Positions 5,742 through 6,508 of a stretch of 6,508 nt of DNA are shown here, piece by piece. Made by a program: the position numbers and the translations under genes. Below the pieces are notes generated by a model, which saw nothing but the letters and a program-made list of their open reading frames with translations, was not told the DNA's origin and made no database searches. How positions within the stretch are numbered: the first letter of the stretch is position 1; every line of letters starts with the position of its first letter. This stretch comes from Candidatus Methylarchaceae archaeon HK01M (GTDB taxonomy: Archaea > Thermoproteota > Nitrososphaeria > Nitrososphaerales > JACAEJ01): assembly GCA_024256245.1 (NCBI GenBank), contig JAKLZD010000107.1:1-6508 (forward strand), in the 5' to 3' direction.

Positions 5742-5752
5742 TCGCTTAACAG

Positions 5753-5757
5753 CCTCC
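5753..5757 (-). promoter_or_regulatory. Shine-Dalgarno GGAGG before the aIF6 start
   Basis: GGAGG on the minus strand is the strongest Shine-Dalgarno match in the aIF6 leader. It is 11 bases before the proposed CTG, somewhat long but close to the 10-base spacing of the GGAG before alba. No canonical start codon in the aIF6 frame follows it at a usable distance. Confidence 0.5.
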
Positions 5758-5832
5758 GTTCGATCTCACTCATTCTCGAGTCTACTTTTATCTTTTTTTA
5801 TTCAGATATGCGCTAAAAACGTACAAAATCTA

Positions 5833-5843
5833 TTTTATATAAA
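5833..5843 (-). promoter_or_regulatory. TATA-like box upstream of aIF6
   Basis: The minus strand reads TTTATATAAAA, the best TATA match in the gap. It would start transcription near 5812, giving a leader of about 70 bases before the CTG. A second A-rich run at 5800-5791 could instead start transcription near the out-of-frame ATG at 5773. The sequence is nearly symmetric, so it could act in either direction. Confidence 0.4.
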
Positions 5844-5912
5844 GTCAAAGCTTCTATATTGCCCTTTACCAAAAGACATACTTTTTAACGGATGAATTTA
5901 AACGTGCTTTCA

Positions 5913-5921
5913 CTTTATAAT
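5913..5921 (+). promoter_or_regulatory. Plus-strand TATA-like box in the aIF6-L31e gap
   Basis: The plus strand reads CTTTATAAT in a run CACTTTATAATTTTAGG. Standard spacing puts a start site near 5942, where the sequence changes from AT-rich to a more structured character. It would drive a transcript antisense to the L31e-aIF6 direction. No plus-strand gene of convincing kind follows, so it points to a short RNA or a leaderless small protein. Confidence 0.35.
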
Positions 5922-5939
5922 TTTAGGCGGATCGAAAAT

Positions 5940-6120
5940 TGTGATTTATGTCAAGGGGAAGGCTATTGGCTTTAAATCTTTGATAAAGAGCGGAGCCATT
6001 GCTCTTTAAATGATGGGAATTAGGGGTCAAGGCCGTCATCTCATAGGTCATGTTGATAGACTGGTCGATGCTGCTAGCCTCACGGCGTATATCTTTAAGT
6101 CCACAAGTACGTTCAATTAT
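5940..6120 (+). ncRNA. Candidate RNA or remnant resembling the 3' end of 23S rRNA (tentative)
   Basis: Three blocks on the plus strand recall, in the right order, the 3'-terminal part of archaeal 23S rRNA (domain VI) as I remember it. They are AAGGGGAAG near 5954-5962 (rRNA: AAGCGGGAAGC), GTTGATAGACT at 6052-6062 (rRNA: G-T/C-CGATAGACT or GTTGATAGGCT) and TTAAGTCCACAAGTAC at 6095-6110 (rRNA: TTAAGCCCACGAGCAC). The gap between the last two blocks, 32 bases, is close to the about 29 in haloarchaeal 23S. The hairpin at 5984-6008 would occupy a variable helix. Against it: the universal GCATCTAAGC is not intact, the sarcin-ricin sequence AGTACGAGAGGA is absent upstream, and the alignment is from memory. 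It may be a decayed rRNA fragment, an independent RNA, or chance resemblance. Confidence 0.22.
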
Positions 6121-6161
6121 TTAAAGGCTATAGTGAAATTTCAGAAGTAATCTTAGCAGAG

Positions 6162-6440
6162 TTACTCCTCAATCGGTAAAGAGATTTTAACTGTTCCCTC
6201 TTCGTCTTTCACCATCTTGACAGTAATCCTTCTGGGAGGGTTTTTTATACCTCTTTCCCATATCTTCTCGTTCACTTCGGGGGAGATTTTTATATCAGAG
6301 GACTTCATATGCCTTATCGCAAACTCTTTAATTATATTTATGCTTCTCTTCGCTCGCCTATACCTAGGCGTTATTAGAACTCGCCTTAAAGGAATCGTGT
6401 AAATCCTTTCTAGAACTTCGTTCTCTGCCAAAGAGGTCAT
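6162..6440 (-). CDS. rpl31e: 50S ribosomal protein L31e (eL31)
   Basis: eL31 is a large-subunit protein near the exit of the nascent-chain tunnel, present in archaea and eukaryotes only. The 92-residue protein shows the family pattern: ERIYTIPLRRV (about 10-20) as the first strand, PRYRRAKRSINIIKEFAIRHM (25-45) with the conserved basic Arg/Lys-Ala-x-Arg-Ala/Ser helix, the EVNEKIWERGIKNPPRRI segment (55-72), and a final strand TVKISLPIEE. The ATG at 6440-6438 is preceded directly by an in-frame GTG at 6443-6441 that would add one Met; either could be used. The L39e stop lies 3 bases before that GTG, so the two genes are certainly cotranscribed, as in most archaea. What follows is an unusually long gap before aIF6, with which it is normally closely linked. 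Identification is secure. Confidence 0.95.
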   Translation of the reverse strand: MTSLAENEVLERIYTIPLRRVLITPRYRRAKRSINIIKEFAIRHMKSSDIKISPEVNEKIWERGIKNPPRRITVKMVKDEEGTVKISLPIEE

Positions 6441-6446
6441 CACACT

Positions 6447-6508
6447 TTATGCCTTGAGCCTTTTCCTCCGCCAAGACCTCCGCTTTGGATTGGTACGCAC
6501 CTTTCTCC
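6447..6508 (-). CDS. rpl39e: 50S ribosomal protein L39e (eL39), C-terminal end (cut by window edge)
   Basis: Only the last 19 codons and the TAA stop (6449-6447) are in the window; the gene begins beyond base 6508. They read RKVRTNPKRRSWRRKRLKA, the unmistakable end of eL39 (family: R-x-V-R-x-x-P-K-R-R-x-W-R-R-x-x-L-K). This roughly 50-residue, highly basic protein lines the peptide exit tunnel in archaea and eukaryotes. It is followed directly by L31e, the normal archaeal order. Its small size and truncation hide it from length-based gene calls, but the motif and the neighbour make the identification strong. Confidence 0.93.
   Translation of the reverse strand, partial: RKVRTNPKRRSWRRKRLKA

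Larger units (their letters stand above)
5774..6161. other. Long intergenic region inside the ribosomal-protein cluster
   Basis: These 388 bases separate L31e from the aIF6 leader, much more than any other gap in the cluster. The left third (5774-5930) is AT-rich and carries TATA-like boxes on both strands: TTTATATAAAA on minus near 5840, and CTTTATAAT on plus at 5913-5921. The right part is less AT-rich and structured; its clearest element is a perfect 8-bp hairpin, TAAAGAGC (5984-5991) with GCTCTTTA (6001-6008) around a 9-base loop. No recognisable protein is encoded: the plus strand has only short frames (5892-5975, 5941-6009, 6010-6150) and the minus strand one open stretch without a proper start. 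No tRNA or box C/D guide consensus was found. Confidence 0.6.

Noticed and set aside
5326..5895. Plus-strand open frame of 189 codons antisense to aIF6
   Set aside because: The opposite strand is clearly aIF6 to about 5741; the rest is AT-rich spacer. It is a shadow frame.
5892..5975. 27-codon plus-strand frame with CDLCQGEG, resembling a CxxCxGxG zinc motif
   Set aside because: A single short motif with no second half, and the predicted TATA box lies inside the frame. Probably chance.
1..6508. Insertion sequence, CRISPR array, toxin-antitoxin or defence genes
   Set aside because: No transposase-like frame, no regularly spaced repeats and no known defence motif was seen; nearly all the window is housekeeping genes.

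Overview
The window is an archaeal chromosomal segment dominated by a compact information-processing cluster on the minus strand. Read in the direction of transcription, from high to low coordinates, it holds the end of ribosomal protein L39e, then L31e, translation factor aIF6, prefoldin alpha, the SRP receptor FtsY, ornithine carbamoyltransferase (argF), SecE, Spt5/NusG, L11 and the start of an Alba chromatin protein. One gene, the archaeal D-aminoacyl-tRNA deacylase dtdA, runs on the plus strand between argF and secE. L39e, L31e, aIF6, the prefoldin alpha/FtsY pair, Spt5 of archaeal type, DtdA and Alba together mark the source as Archaea. The aIF6 N-terminus, the EKP-rich Alba tail and the gene order recall Thaumarchaeota/Aigarchaeota-type lineages (Nitrososphaeria sensu lato), but that placement rests on memory of those families, not on a search. 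The DNA is moderately AT-rich, with many ATA and AGA/AGG codons.

Layout. 1-145: N-terminal part of Alba. 146-440: intergenic, with the Alba promoter and a small possible RNA fold. 441-926: L11, TTG start with a good Shine-Dalgarno. 1035-1508 and 1529-1714: Spt5 and SecE, a tight pair. 1715-1800: divergent promoter region. 1801-2610: dtdA (+). 2631-3590: argF, convergent with dtdA and only 20 bp away. 3638-4549: ftsY. 4592-5020: prefoldin alpha, TTG start. 5076-5741: aIF6, which has no ATG, GTG or TTG at the position the family requires. 5742-6161: an unusually long gap inside the cluster. 6162-6440: L31e. 6447-6508: C-terminus of L39e.

The genes jointly serve the ribosome and nascent-chain handling: large-subunit proteins (L11, L31e, L39e), 50S anti-association (aIF6), chaperoning (prefoldin), membrane targeting (FtsY), translocation (SecE) and transcription elongation (Spt5). 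argF and dtdA look like a foreign pair lodged between ftsY and secE, each with its own TATA-like box.

The most interesting points are the apparent CTG start of aIF6; the roughly 390-base region upstream of it, which has a plus-strand TATA box and blocks reminiscent of the 3' end of archaeal 23S rRNA; a 7-bp inverted repeat that overlaps the prefoldin ribosome-binding site; and a foldable 72-base element between L11 and alba. None of the RNA proposals is secure from sequence reading alone.
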